Below the pieces are notes generated by a model. It made no database searches. It was not told where the DNA came from and saw only the letters and a program-made list of their open reading frames with translations. Both the position numbers and the translations under genes were made by a program. Shown here one piece after another: positions 34,247 through 44,191 of a stretch of DNA of 64,000 bases (within the stretch, counting starts at the first letter, position 1; each line of letters opens with the position of its first letter). The stretch is from Brotaphodocola catenula. GTDB lineage: Bacteria; Bacillota; Clostridia; Lachnospirales; Lachnospiraceae. Where the stretch lies: the NCBI GenBank assembly GCA_020686985.1, contig JAJEPU010000006.1, positions 1 through 64,000 of the forward strand. The letters are read 5' to 3'.

Positions 34247-36333
34247 CTATCTGTGGTCAGCACCTTCTGTGCTCTTATGAATCGTATCGTGGTTTTTGCC
34301 CTTTTTCTTTGTCTCATAAAGCGCCCGGTCAGCTTCCACATAATACTCATCATAAGTATGGAACCCGTTTGTCAGATATGCGCCCGTGCTGACACTCAAA
34401 AACGGAAACTCCCGTCGCGCCTCCTCAATATGTGCGCGCAGTCGCCGAAGAATCGTGTCCATATTCAGATCCGGCATCTGAAGTCGCTCGACAAATACCG
34501 CAAACTCATCCCCGCCCATGCGATAGATCACATCCTCCGCGCGGAAAGTCCGTTTGAGCACACGGACAAAGCACTGGATCATCTCATCACCCTTCTTATG
34601 CCCCATCGTGTCGTTGATTTTTTTGAAATCATCAATGTCCATCAAAAACAGCGCATTGTAACCGGACATTCTTTGTTTCTGTGCCTCGAGAAGTTTCTCG
34701 ACCCTCCGTTTTCCAGCTCCGACATTCAAAAGCCCGGTCAGAGAATCCATGCGTGCCCTCTGGCGCAGTTTTTCCTGCTTCATCATGTCCTGATCGATAT
34801 TCTGGAGGTAACCGACAACTCTCCGGTTGTTCGTGTACTCATCGAGATAATCAAAGAGCGTCATCCGATACCAGGTCCAGTTCTGCTCCGGCTTCATTTT
34901 CGCCTGAATCGTCACTGAGATATGGTGCTCGCCCTCCCGGATGCGTTTCAGACAATCCCTGACAAGCTCCACATAAGTGTTCCCGATCAGTCCCCTTTTC
35001 TCGACATCATCAAAAAATAATTGCTCCGAAAAGCTCTGCTGTCTCTGCTGATCCTCAACTCCAATTTGATCAAGAATCACCTTGCTGTTCTCCGGATCAT
35101 ACTGAAAGACGAGCGTCGTCGTGGTCTCAAGAATCCGCTTAAGTTCCTCCCGACTCCGGTGAAGCTCAAGCGTGAGCACCGATTCCTGATATCCTGCATC
35201 ACGCACTCGCAGTGCCCGCGCTCCGTCTGAAACGTGTGAATCAAAAGTTCTTTCTGGATCTCCCGGCTGTACTCCCGAATTACATGAGGGATCCCCTCAT
35301 ATGCCGTCTCGTAGTAGTATTTCAGCCATTTCGGATCTCCATTCTTAAAATACTCATAAAACTTTCTTCCAATCAGCTCCCCGTAACCTGCTCCCTCGAG
35401 CTTGTCATGCTCGCGATTACTGTATGTAAACAGAAAATCTTTCGGTTTTCCATCCTCATCGAGAAGCACCTGAATCGAACAGAATGCGACCGGCATGTTT
35501 TCGAGGTAACTCAGCCGTTTTCGCTCCTCCCGCTCCCTCCTCTGCTTTTCCTGAATGATCCCGCTGACATCGGTTCTCGTCAGAAGAATTGCCTTTTTCT
35601 CGGAATCCACATAGCAGAATCGGTATTTCTTGTGGGCGATTACGCCGTTCTCCTCCATCGTCGCATAAAGAATATACTCGCTCTCATGCTCCAGATGCTC
35701 AACGACATTTTCCACCCTCATACTCTTGCAGAGCGTCTCGACCTCTTCCTCAATCACATTTTTATGGTTCACCCGCTCCATTGTCGTGTGATAATTGTCC
35801 GACGCATGCTTCGGAATGATATGTTTTTCCTTATCCGAATAATAAATCACATAGTTGTTCGTCGCAACGTCAATCCGGCACACATAGTCAAACTCCGGAA
35901 GAACCGCCTGTGCAATCGTCGAATTTCGCTGTTCTTCCCGGACATCCCGGCTCGCAATCATAAGACTTTTCTCATCGATCTTGCTGATGTAGACTTCATG
36001 CCATTCCATCCAGCGATTTAAGAACTCTGTATTCTTTCTGGAATTCCGATCAAGCTCCTTGTGCTCAATCCGGACAAAAAAATGATCTTCCTGATCTTCT
36101 CGATTCAAAAATTCTCTCAGATGATTCGGATTCATATACTGTTGCCAGATCTCCACATCCTCCCGGTAGACATACTGCTCCCGATACAGACGATAAAGTT
36201 CCTCATAATCCTTCCATTCTCCGCAAACTTCCGGCGTGGTGCGATCATGATGAACATAAATCTGATTGGTATCCGCGTGATACTCCCATATCGCATCGCA
36301 AAACCGTTTGAATGCCCGTGCTTCTGTCAACAT
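34247..36333 (-). pseudogene. PAS-GGDEF diguanylate cyclase split by a frameshift
   Basis: Two overlapping frames together make one protein. The upstream frame (36333 to about 35180) holds PAS-like sensor domains and ends sensibly with HTFQTERGHCECVMQDI. The downstream frame (from about 35185 to 34247) continues with LHRSREELKRILETTTTLVFQYDP, another PAS segment, and a GGDEF domain with intact active site RMGGDEFAV and DIDDFKKINDTMGHKKGD. A single-base change near 35175-35190 would join them. The cyclase half might still be made from the GTG at 35206, but no good ribosome site supports this. An intact protein would make cyclic di-GMP. A sequencing error cannot be excluded. Confidence 0.75.
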
Positions 36334-36476
36334 GTCTCTATCCCTCAACCAGAGCATACATGCCTAAACAAGCCATGCTCCCTTCTCCATTTTTACTGAA
36401 TCTTTTTTATCTTACCACAATTTCTCTGCAAAAAACAGACCATTCTTGTCTCTGTTCGCAAATCCGACCTATCCTC

Positions 36477-36609
36477 GTTACTGTTCACACGCATGTGCCC
36501 AGTAACGGAATTTGCCGTGGCTTCGCATTTAAATACGGCAAATTCTCGCTATCACCACTTTATCTTACGGCACTTTCGGTTCCAAAAGTGCCTACCTCTG
36601 AACAGTAAC
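36477..36609. repeat. 133-bp hairpin-rich element with 10-bp terminal inverted repeats
   Basis: Ends GTTACTGTTC (36477-36486) and GAACAGTAAC (36600-36609) are exact complements. Inside are three local hairpins: 36476-36507 (8 bp plus an inner CACA/TGTG), 36508-36545 (11 bp, GAATTTGCCGT with ACGGCAAATTC) and 36569-36592 (8 bp, GGCACTTT with AAAGTGCC). No ORF. It fills most of the gap before the VOC gene. Confidence 0.65.
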
Positions 36610-36825
36610 CTGTCCTCCACACCATCAGACATCGCTTTTCAAGGATATAGACGGATTCATATACTTTGATACAGAATTTTCTATTTTACATAGCTTCTTT
36701 TTTCCATTATAATAAATTTCATCAGGCAGTTTTGGCAGAACGCAAAAAAAGAAACCTCCGATATCTTTTCTATTGTATATTGAAATTGAAAAAATCGATT
36801 CGGAGTTGTGAAAGGAAGAGAAACT

Positions 36826-37158
36826 ATGATCGCTACGATTCATCATGTCGCTTTAAATGTAAAAGATTATGACTGGTATGTTCGATTTTTCGAGGAAGTT
36901 TTTGAGATGACCGTGGAGCGTCAAAAAGGCGAAGCCCCAAAGCGTCAGGTATGGTTCAACGAGGGCATTCAGCTCAACGAGGTCGAGGATATGGGCGAGA
37001 TGGGAAGCATGTACAGCCACATCGGCATCGCTTCCGACGACTGGGATACCGTGATTGAGCGCGCTGTGGCAAGAGGATGCACGCAGTACGCAGACAAGAA
37101 GCACTGGTTTGATATGCCAGATGGATTTGCAATCGAGCTGAAAAAGCCGAGAGAATAG
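36826..37158 (+). CDS. VOC-superfamily protein (glyoxalase/bleomycin-resistance fold)
   Basis: A 110-residue single-module VOC protein. The metal-ligand-like positions are His in IHHVALNVKD at the start, His in YSHIGIASDD, and Glu in GFAIELKKP at the end. Members bind metals and catalyse diverse isomerase or dioxygenase reactions or sequester drugs, so function is open. The ATG at 36826 follows GAAAGGAAGAG. An in-frame start six codons upstream lacks one. It has its own terminator. Confidence 0.82.
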   Translation: MIATIHHVALNVKDYDWYVRFFEEVFEMTVERQKGEAPKRQVWFNEGIQLNEVEDMGEMGSMYSHIGIASDDWDTVIERAVARGCTQYADKKHWFDMPDGFAIELKKPRE

Positions 37159-37234
37159 TCACAATAATCACTCACTTCAGATGTTTTAACGAAATTGGCA
37201 CAATCGCCATTCAACGAACACAACCAACGATTTT

Positions 37235-37267
37235 AAAAGCCGGAATGTATCACGCATCCCGGCTTTT
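37235..37267 (+). terminator. Terminator of the VOC gene
   Basis: AAAAGCCGG (37235-37243) pairs with CCGGCTTTT (37259-37267), followed by CTTACT. Symmetric, so also usable for the minus-strand antiporter remnant. Confidence 0.8.
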
Positions 37268-37294
37268 CTTACTCATTGACGAAAATATCGTCCT

Positions 37295-37482
37295 TTATTT
37301 TCTACCATCCCGATTTTCTTCTTTCACCAGAAATCTCTTATAAGTGCTGTCGATTCCAAATGCGCCGAGTGGTGCGGTGATGATGATTGCAAGCACAGCA
37401 ACCGACAGAATGATATTTCCACACGGCAGACCGCTCCGAGCGCAAGCCCGACCAGAAAAATGAGTGACAGTGAAGCTAACAT
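37295..37482 (-). pseudogene. Na+/H+ (CPA1-type) antiporter gene with internal deletion
   Basis: From the ATG at 37482 (behind GAGGAGGAAAA) the first 22 residues read MLASLSLIFLVGLALGAVCR, the typical N-terminus of cation:proton antiporters. The frame is then lost, and a second frame ending at 37295 supplies the last part, ILSVAVLAIIITAPLGAFGID and a basic tail, typical of the antiporter C-terminus. Roughly a thousand bases in between are missing. The gene lies 100 bases downstream of a fluoride riboswitch, a known regulatory partner of such antiporters. Confidence 0.72.
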
Positions 37483-37590
37483 AATTTTTCCTCCTCAAAA
37501 ATAAATACCAGCAAAACCACAACTGCAAATCTGCCAAACCAACGTCTCAAATAATCTTTTTAATGAAATGGGACGCAATTTGTATAAAAC

Positions 37591-37696
37591 AAAAAAGCTG
37601 ATGAACTCCCACGATTTTCATAAAAAGAATCGTAGAAGTCATCAGCTCTTATAAGCAGTTTAGGTTTTATCCAAGGGAGAACTTCATTCCCTGTGC
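37591..37696 (-). promoter_or_regulatory. Fluoride (crcB-type) riboswitch with terminator platform
   Basis: The minus strand reads UAGAG, GGGAAUGAAGUUCUCCC (37691-37675), AAACUGC, then AGAGCUGAUG and ACUUCUACG (to about 37632). These match the aptamer of the fluoride riboswitch: the GAUG-containing first stem-loop, AAACUGC, and the closing GCUGAUG-CU-CUAC. The closing strand (37647-37628) also pairs with 37616-37596, which is followed by six T, giving a terminator that competes with the aptamer. That is the known mechanism: fluoride binding lets transcription continue. The first-loop base G is A here (GGGAAUG). Confidence 0.82.
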
Positions 37697-37701
37697 TCTA
37701 A

Positions 37702-37730
37702 AATATATCGCAAATTCATGATTCTGTCAA
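37702..37730 (-). promoter_or_regulatory. Promoter of the fluoride riboswitch transcript
   Basis: Minus strand TTGACA (37730-37725), 17-base spacer, TATATT (37707-37702). Transcription would begin about 7 bases later, right at the aptamer's first stem. Confidence 0.8.
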
Positions 37731-37837
37731 CGAGAACCTTTCTTGTTGAGAACAAAAGCTCCGATGATCGAAAAAGTCCACGCAAACCCGTGTGAGACGT
37801 CGGTGTTTAAGTTGCGTACCACAATCGTTTATAAGTA

Positions 37838-38022
37838 GGAATTTTCTGAACTGAAAATTCCGTATGATGCAGTAATGGTAGCTGAGTTTGCCGATTTGGA
37901 ATGCGAAGCATCGGCAAACTCATATGATATTCGCACAACGTGTGAATATCATATCGCGTCTTTTGCGACCTTATGCACCGCTACGTCCGCTCTGCGTATC
38001 GAGGAAGCGCCATCTCGCTTCC
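37838..38022. repeat. Cluster of consecutive hairpins (dispersed repeat member)
   Basis: Perfect or near-perfect hairpins follow one another: 37838-37861 (9 bp), 37883-37922 (13 bp, TGAGTTTGCCGAT), 37922-37954 (11 bp, ATATGATATTC) and 38003-38022 (7 bp, GGAAGCG). The first unit's 25 bases at 37840-37864 recur exactly at 45266-45290, and 37887-37903 recurs at 44652-44668 (complement) with one mismatch. No credible gene lies here. Confidence 0.7.
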
Positions 38023-38058
38023 GCTTCGCTCCAGCTCGATGCGGGCTGGCGCCCCATA

Positions 38059-38121
38059 GAATAACGCACAGAGGCATCTGACAGAAAGTAAACTTTCCGC
38101 AGACGCCTCTGTGCGTTATTC
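38059..38121 (-). terminator. 17-bp perfect hairpin after gltD
   Basis: GAATAACGCACAGAGGC (38059-38075) and its exact complement (38105-38121), with an inner GAAAGT/ACTTTC stem, 15 bases past the gltD stop. It probably ends or protects the gltBD message, though no T run follows on the minus strand. Confidence 0.55.
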
Positions 38122-38135
38122 TGCACGGCTTGTAG

Positions 38136-39623
38136 TTATGCCAGGTTCGTATACCCCATCAAGAACTTATCCACCTCTTTTGCGACCTCTCGTCCTTCAT
38201 GGATTGCCCATACGACGAGAGACTGTCCGCGGTGCATATCTCCTGCTACGAAGACTTTCTCCACATTTGTCGCATACTTTCCGGCTTCTGTCGCAACGTT
38301 CGTGCGGGCATTTAACTCCACACCGAACGCATTTGCCACATACTCCTGGGTTCCGAGGAAACCTGCTGCGATCAGCACAAGGTCTGCCGGCACTTCGCGC
38401 TCAGAGCCCTCGACTGCGACCATCAGTGTTCTTCCAGTCTCCGGATCTTTCTGCGGAACAAGGTTGATCAGGATTGCCTTGCAGACTTTTCCGGTCTCAT
38501 CCTTCACAAACTCCTTGACAGTTGTCTGATAGACACGCGGATCTTCTCCGAATACAGCGATCGCCTCCTCCTGACCATAGTCGGTCTTGAGGATTCTCGG
38601 CCACTCCGGCCAGCTGTTGCTTGCGGTGCGGGTCACCGGCGGTTTCGGCATCATCTCAAGCTGGGTGACAGATGCACAGCCGTGACGGATCGAAGTTCCG
38701 ACACAGTCGTTTCCGGTATCACCACCACCGATAACGATAACGTGCTTATCCTTTGCGGAGATGTAGTTTCCATCCTCAAGATTGGAACCCAGCAGGCTCT
38801 TTGTCGTAGACTTGAGGAAATCCACTGCAAAGTAGATGCCCTCTGCCTCACGTCCCGGAACCTGAATGTCTCTCGGATTCGATGCTCCGCATGCAAGAAT
38901 GATGCTGTCATACTCTTTCTTGAGTCGTCCAGCCTTGTAATTCTTGCCGACATCTGCACCAGTCACAAAGCGGATGCCCTCCGCCTTCATGACCTCGACC
39001 TTGCGGTCGATCACAGACTTCTCGAGCTTCATATTCGGGATGCCGTACATCAGCAGTCCGCCGACGCGATCCTCTCTCTCAAACACGGTTACATTGTGAC
39101 CGCGCTTGTTGAGCTGATCTGCGGCAGCGAGTCCGGACGGACCGGAACCGATGACTGCGATGCGCTTCTCGGTGCGCACTCTCGGCGGGCACGGACCTGC
39201 CTCCCCGGTCTCATACGCACGCTCAATGATCGCATGCTCATTCTCCTTGATGCTGACCGGATCTCCGTTCAGACCACAGGTACATGCCGCCTCACATGGA
39301 GCCGGGCAGACACGGCTCGTAAACTCCGGGAAGCTGTTCGTCTTTTTCAGACGGTTGTATGCCTGAGACCAGTTTCCGGTGAAAACCAGATCGTTCCACT
39401 CCGGGCAGAGGTTGTTTAACGGACAGCCCGAAACCATTCCGCCGAGTACCATGCCGGACTGGCAGAACGGAACGCCACAATCCATACAGCGCGCGCCCTG
39501 CTTTCTCTGCTGTTCCTCTGACAGAGAGGCATGGAATTCATTGAAGTTCTTAATTCTCTCTAATGGAGCCACAGCCTTGCCATTGGCTCTGTCATACTCT
39601 AAAAATCCTGTTGGCTTTCCCAT
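38136..39623 (-). CDS. gltD: Glutamate synthase small (beta) subunit
   Basis: Passes electrons from NAD(P)H through FAD and iron-sulphur clusters to the large subunit. An N-terminal cluster domain has CMDCGVPFC, GCPLNNLCPEWND and CPAPCEAACTCGL. A FAD site follows at VIGSGPSGLAAADQL and an NAD(P)H site at VIGGGDTGNDCVGTS. At 495 residues it has normal length. The ATG at 39623 follows AGGGAGGAGAG, 14 bases after gltB. Together they make glutamate from 2-oxoglutarate and glutamine. Confidence 0.96.
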   Translation of the reverse strand: MGKPTGFLEYDRANGKAVAPLERIKNFNEFHASLSEEQQRKQGARCMDCGVPFCQSGMVLGGMVSGCPLNNLCPEWNDLVFTGNWSQAYNRLKKTNSFPEFTSRVCPAPCEAACTCGLNGDPVSIKENEHAIIERAYETGEAGPCPPRVRTEKRIAVIGSGPSGLAAADQLNKRGHNVTVFEREDRVGGLLMYGIPNMKLEKSVIDRKVEVMKAEGIRFVTGADVGKNYKAGRLKKEYDSIILACGASNPRDIQVPGREAEGIYFAVDFLKSTTKSLLGSNLEDGNYISAKDKHVIVIGGGDTGNDCVGTSIRHGCASVTQLEMMPKPPVTRTASNSWPEWPRILKTDYGQEEAIAVFGEDPRVYQTTVKEFVKDETGKVCKAILINLVPQKDPETGRTLMVAVEGSEREVPADLVLIAAGFLGTQEYVANAFGVELNARTNVATEAGKYATNVEKVFVAGDMHRGQSLVVWAIHEGREVAKEVDKFLMGYTNLA

Positions 39624-39637
39624 GTTCTCTCTCCTCC

Positions 39638-42600
39638 CTACTTTCTCATGTTGGCATAGAATGCTTCGATCTGTGCCTGCTCACTGCTCAGTCCTTTTTC
39701 TTCCATCTGGACAATCGTGTTGAGCATCCGGCGGTAATCATGAGGCATAACCTTCTTGAACTTCGGCAGATACTCTCCGAAATGATCGAGGATGTATTTG
39801 CCCTTTTCCGAGTTGGTGTAAGCGACGTGTTCCTGAATCATCTCTTTTAACTCAAGAACATCATATTTGTTTGTTACCTCCTCGAGAGAGACGAGGGATT
39901 TGTTGAGTCTCTTGTAGAGATCACGCTTTTCATCCAGAACATAGGCGATACCACCGCTCATGCCGGCCGCAAAGTTCTTTCCGGTCGTTCCGAGGATGAC
40001 AACGCGTCCACCGGTCATGTACTCACAGCCGTGATCACCGACACCCTCGACAACTGCGGTTGCACCGGAGTTGCGTACACAGAAACGCTCACCGGCAACG
40101 CCGTTGATGAACGCCTTACCGCTTGTCGCACCGTAGAGGGCAACGTTACCGATCACAATGTTGTCTTCTGCCTTGAACTGTACTCCCTTCGGCGGGTAAA
40201 CGACGAGCTTTCCGCCTGACAGACCCTTGCCGAAGTAGTCGTTGCTGTCTCCGACAAGCTCAAGCGTCAGACCCTTCGGGATGAAGGCTCCGAAGCTCTG
40301 TCCACCGCTTCCGCTACACTGAATCGTGAACGTATCCTCCGGCAGTCCGTCCGGATAATGGCGGGTGATCTCCGATCCAAAGATCGTTCCGAGTGCACGG
40401 TCAACGTTGGAGACATCAACCTGAAGTCCCTTCTTCTGACCATTCATCAGTGCGCTCTTGAGCTTCTTCAAGAATACCTGCTCATCGATCGTCTTGTCGA
40501 GCTTGAAGTCATACTCAACCTTATCGTGGTAACCGCGCAGAGGCTCTCCCTCATACGGGTTATCGAGAATGTTCGACAGATCAACTTTATTCGCACGCGC
40601 ATTCGGAATGTGATCCTTCTTCTTGAGCAGATCGGTACGTCCAACAAGCTCATCGACGGTGCGGATTCCGAGCTTTGCCATGTACTCGCGGAGCTCCTGA
40701 GCAATGAAATGCATAAAGTTTACCACATACTCCGGCTTGCCCTTGAAGCGTTTTCTCAGCTCCGGATTCTGCGTTGCAATGCCGACCGGACAGGTATCAA
40801 GGTTGCATACACGCATCATCACACAGCCCATCGTCACAAGCGGAGCCGTTGCAAAACCAAACTCCTCTGCGCCGAGCATTGCTGCGATTGCGACGTCACG
40901 ACCGGTCATCAGCTTTCCGTCTGTCTCAAGAATGACCTTGTCACGCAGTCCGTTCATGATCAGCGTCTGGTGTGCCTCGGCAACACCGAGCTCCCACGGA
41001 AGACCTGCGTTGTAGATCGAGTTTCTCGGAGCTGCACCGGTACCACCATCAAAACCGGATACGAGGATAACCTGTGCGCCTGCCTTTGCAACACCGGCAG
41101 CAACGGTTCCGACACCAGCCTCCGATACGAGCTTGACGGAGATTCTTGCTCTCGTGTTAGAGTTTTTCAGATCGTAGATCAGCTGTGCCAAATCCTCGAT
41201 CGAATAGATGTCATGGTGCGGTGGCGGGGAAATCAGACCGACACCGGTTGTTGAGTGACGGGTCTTTGCAACCCACGGGTAAACCTTTCCGCCCGGAAGC
41301 TGACCGCCCTCACCAGGTTTTGCACCCTGAGCCATCTTGATCTGGATCTCCTGAGCGCTCACGAGGTAGCGGGATGTGACACCGAAACGACCGGAAGCGA
41401 CCTGCTTGATTGCAGAACAGCGGTTGTTGTTCTTCGGGCCCGGGACGAGACGCTCAAGGCTCTCACCGCCCTCACCGGTGTTTGACTTACCGCCGAGACG
41501 GTTCATCGCGATTGCGAGAGTCTCATGAGCCTCCTGAGAAATCGAACCATAGGACATTGCTCCTGTCTTGAAACGCTTCACGATCGAGTCAACGCTCTCG
41601 ACCTCATCAATCGGGATACCGCCGTTCTCATCGAACTTGAAATCAATTAGGCTACGCAGGTTGACGGTCTGCTCTTCCTCATTGAGTGCATGGCTGTACT
41701 CCTTGAAGATCTCATAGCTGTTCGTCCATGCGGACTGCTGAAGCAGATGGATCGTACGCGGATTGTAGAGATGCTCCTCCTGACCGGCGCGCTCCTTATG
41801 GCTTCCGACACTCTCAAGCGTCAGATCAGAATTCAGACCGAGCGGATCAAATGCACTTGAGTGAAGCGCATCCACATCGTTTGAGATGTCCTCGAGCGTG
41901 ATACCGCCGACACGGCTGACCGTATCGGTGAAGTACTTGTCCACAACATCCTTGGAGATACCGATTGCCTCAAAGATCTGTGCACCCTGGTACGACTGGA
42001 TCGTGGAGATACCCATCTTCGATGCGATCTTGACAATTCCGTGAAGAACAGCGGAGTTGTAATCGTTGACTGCTGCATAGTAGTCCTTGTCGAGCATCTT
42101 TGACTCGATCAGGTAATGAACGGACTCCTGAGCAAGATACGGGTTGATTGCACTCGCGCCGTAGCCGAGAAGCGTTGCGAAATGATGAACCTCTCTCGGC
42201 TCACCACTCTCGAGAATCAGTGCCATCGAGGTACGCTTCTTCGTCTTTACAAGATGCTGTTGCAGAGCAGATACGGCAAGCAGGGACGGAATCGGAACAC
42301 GGTTTTCATCGATGTCACGGTCGGACAGGATGATGATATTCACACCATCGCGGTGTGCACGGTCAACCTCAAGGAAGAGTCTCTCAATCGCCTTCTCAAG
42401 AGAAGTATTCTTATAGTAAGTGATCGGAATCGTCTCAACCTTGAATCCCGGCTTGTTCATGTATTTGATCTTCAACAGATCGGTACAGGTCAAAATCGGA
42501 TTCTCCACTTTCAGGATGTGGCAGTTGCCCGGCTTCTCCTCGAGGACATTTCCCTCCTCACCGACATAGACGGTTGTCGAGGTCACGATCTCCTCACGGA

Positions 42601-44191
42601 TCGAGTCGATCGGCGGGTTTGTTACCTGAGCAAAGAGCTGTTTGAAGTAATTGAACAACGGCTGATGCTTCTTTGAGAGTACGGCAAGCGGGCTGTCCGC
42701 ACCCATCGCAGATACTGCCTCGGCACCGTTGAGTGCCATCGGAAGGATCATCGTGCGATACTGCTCGTAAGTGTAGCCGTAGGTCTTCTGAAGTCTTGCG
42801 CGCTGATCTTTTGTGATCTCCGGCACTCCCTTGTTCGGGATCGGCAGGTTTTTCAGCTCCACGAGGTTGGAATCAAGCCACTCACCGTAAGGCTGGCGGG
42901 AAGCATAGCGATTCTTTAACTCCTCATCTCCGACAAGCTCGCCCTTCACGGTATCGATCAGGAGCATCTTGCCCGGACGCAGACGCTCTTTCTTCACAAC
43001 GTGAGCCTGCTCAATGTCGATTGCTCCGACCTCAGAAGCAAGGATCACCTGATCATCGTCAGTGATGTAGTAACGGGAAGGACGCAGACCATTTCGGTCA
43101 AGCACAGCACCCATCACATCACCATCGGAGAAGACGATCGACGCCGGTCCATCCCACGGCTCCATCATCGTCGCATAGTAGCGGTAGAAGTCCTTTACCT
43201 CCTGTGGCATTGACTTGTCATGCTGCCACGGAGCCGGGATCATGATCATGACTGCCATCGGAAGCTCCATGCCACTCATCACCATAAACTCGAGTGCATT
43301 GTCGAGCATCGCGGAATCAGAACCTTCCTGGTTGATGATCGGGAGTACCTTGTACATGTCGGACTTGAAGAACTTCGTCTCCATGTTCTCCTCACGCGCC
43401 ATCATCTTGTCGACGTTTCCGCGGATCGTGTTGATCTCACCGTTGTGAACGATGAAACGGTTCGGATGAGCACGCATCCAGCTCGGATTCGTGTTCGTAC
43501 TGAAACGGGAGTGAACCGTTGCGATTGCAGACTCGTAATCCGGATCCTGAAGATCCTCAAAGAAGAGTCTCAGCTCTTTTACAAGGAACATGCCCTTGTA
43601 TACAATCGTTCGACTGCTCAGCGATACGACATAGGTGTCATCGTTACTCTGCTCAAACACACGGCGGGCAACATAGAGACGACGATCAAAGTCAAGTCCC
43701 TTCTCCACGTCTGCCGGCTTTCCGATAAATCCCTGCACGATGTAAGGCATCTTTGCGACTGCCTTGTCACCGATCAGTTCCGGATGAGTCGGGAGATCAC
43801 GCCAGCCGAGGAACTTAAGTCCCTCTTTCTTGACGATGATCTCGAGCATCTTTTTCGCCTGATTTCTCGCAAGCTCGTCCTGCGGGAAGAAGAACATGCC
43901 GACGCCATACTCGCGCTCTCCACCGAGCTCGATTTCGAGCGGTTTTGTCACCTTCTTAAAGAATTTGTGGGAAATCTGAAGCATGATTCCGACACCATCA
44001 CCTGTCTTGCCCTCCGCATCTTTTCCGGCGCGGTGCTGAAGGTTTTCCACGATGTGAAGTGCCTGGTCTACTGTTCTATGGGTCTTAATGCCTTTGATAT
44101 TGGCAACTGCTCCGATACCACAGTTGTCATGCTCAAATCGGGGATCGTAAAGACCCGGAGCCTTTGTTTGTGTTCTCTGATCGCTCTCCAT
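39638..44191 (-). CDS. gltB: Glutamate synthase large (alpha) subunit
   Basis: 1517 residues in family order: N-terminal class-II glutaminase domain, central domain, FMN/3Fe-4S synthase domain (from about 830: TGAMSYGSISQEAHETLAIAMN, GKSNTGEGGE, CNLDTCPVGIATQ) and a C-terminal beta-helix domain (GxxxGE-type repeats at about 1260-1480). The catalytic Cys of the glutaminase is Cys24 (HDNCGIGAVAN), so the first 23 residues are a propeptide that must be removed. The start at 44191 follows GGAAAGGAATTG. No riboswitch was recognised in the 200 bases upstream. Confidence 0.96.
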   Translation of the reverse strand: MESDQRTQTKAPGLYDPRFEHDNCGIGAVANIKGIKTHRTVDQALHIVENLQHRAGKDAEGKTGDGVGIMLQISHKFFKKVTKPLEIELGGEREYGVGMFFFPQDELARNQAKKMLEIIVKKEGLKFLGWRDLPTHPELIGDKAVAKMPYIVQGFIGKPADVEKGLDFDRRLYVARRVFEQSNDDTYVVSLSSRTIVYKGMFLVKELRLFFEDLQDPDYESAIATVHSRFSTNTNPSWMRAHPNRFIVHNGEINTIRGNVDKMMAREENMETKFFKSDMYKVLPIINQEGSDSAMLDNALEFMVMSGMELPMAVMIMIPAPWQHDKSMPQEVKDFYRYYATMMEPWDGPASIVFSDGDVMGAVLDRNGLRPSRYYITDDDQVILASEVGAIDIEQAHVVKKERLRPGKMLLIDTVKGELVGDEELKNRYASRQPYGEWLDSNLVELKNLPIPNKGVPEITKDQRARLQKTYGYTYEQYRTMILPMALNGAEAVSAMGADSPLAVLSKKHQPLFNYFKQLFAQVTNPPIDSIREEIVTSTTVYVGEEGNVLEEKPGNCHILKVENPILTCTDLLKIKYMNKPGFKVETIPITYYKNTSLEKAIERLFLEVDRAHRDGVNIIILSDRDIDENRVPIPSLLAVSALQQHLVKTKKRTSMALILESGEPREVHHFATLLGYGASAINPYLAQESVHYLIESKMLDKDYYAAVNDYNSAVLHGIVKIASKMGISTIQSYQGAQIFEAIGISKDVVDKYFTDTVSRVGGITLEDISNDVDALHSSAFDPLGLNSDLTLESVGSHKERAGQEEHLYNPRTIHLLQQSAWTNSYEIFKEYSHALNEEEQTVNLRSLIDFKFDENGGIPIDEVESVDSIVKRFKTGAMSYGSISQEAHETLAIAMNRLGGKSNTGEGGESLERLVPGPKNNNRCSAIKQVASGRFGVTSRYLVSAQEIQIKMAQGAKPGEGGQLPGGKVYPWVAKTRHSTTGVGLISPPPHHDIYSIEDLAQLIYDLKNSNTRARISVKLVSEAGVGTVAAGVAKAGAQVILVSGFDGGTGAAPRNSIYNAGLPWELGVAEAHQTLIMNGLRDKVILETDGKLMTGRDVAIAAMLGAEEFGFATAPLVTMGCVMMRVCNLDTCPVGIATQNPELRKRFKGKPEYVVNFMHFIAQELREYMAKLGIRTVDELVGRTDLLKKKDHIPNARANKVDLSNILDNPYEGEPLRGYHDKVEYDFKLDKTIDEQVFLKKLKSALMNGQKKGLQVDVSNVDRALGTIFGSEITRHYPDGLPEDTFTIQCSGSGGQSFGAFIPKGLTLELVGDSNDYFGKGLSGGKLVVYPPKGVQFKAEDNIVIGNVALYGATSGKAFINGVAGERFCVRNSGATAVVEGVGDHGCEYMTGGRVVILGTTGKNFAAGMSGGIAYVLDEKRDLYKRLNKSLVSLEEVTNKYDVLELKEMIQEHVAYTNSEKGKYILDHFGEYLPKFKKVMPHDYRRMLNTIVQMEEKGLSSEQAQIEAFYANMRK

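Noticed and set aside
37875..38081. 68-codon plus-strand frame in the hairpin cluster
   Set aside because: Lies wholly inside inverted repeats, with no ribosome site and no homology seen.
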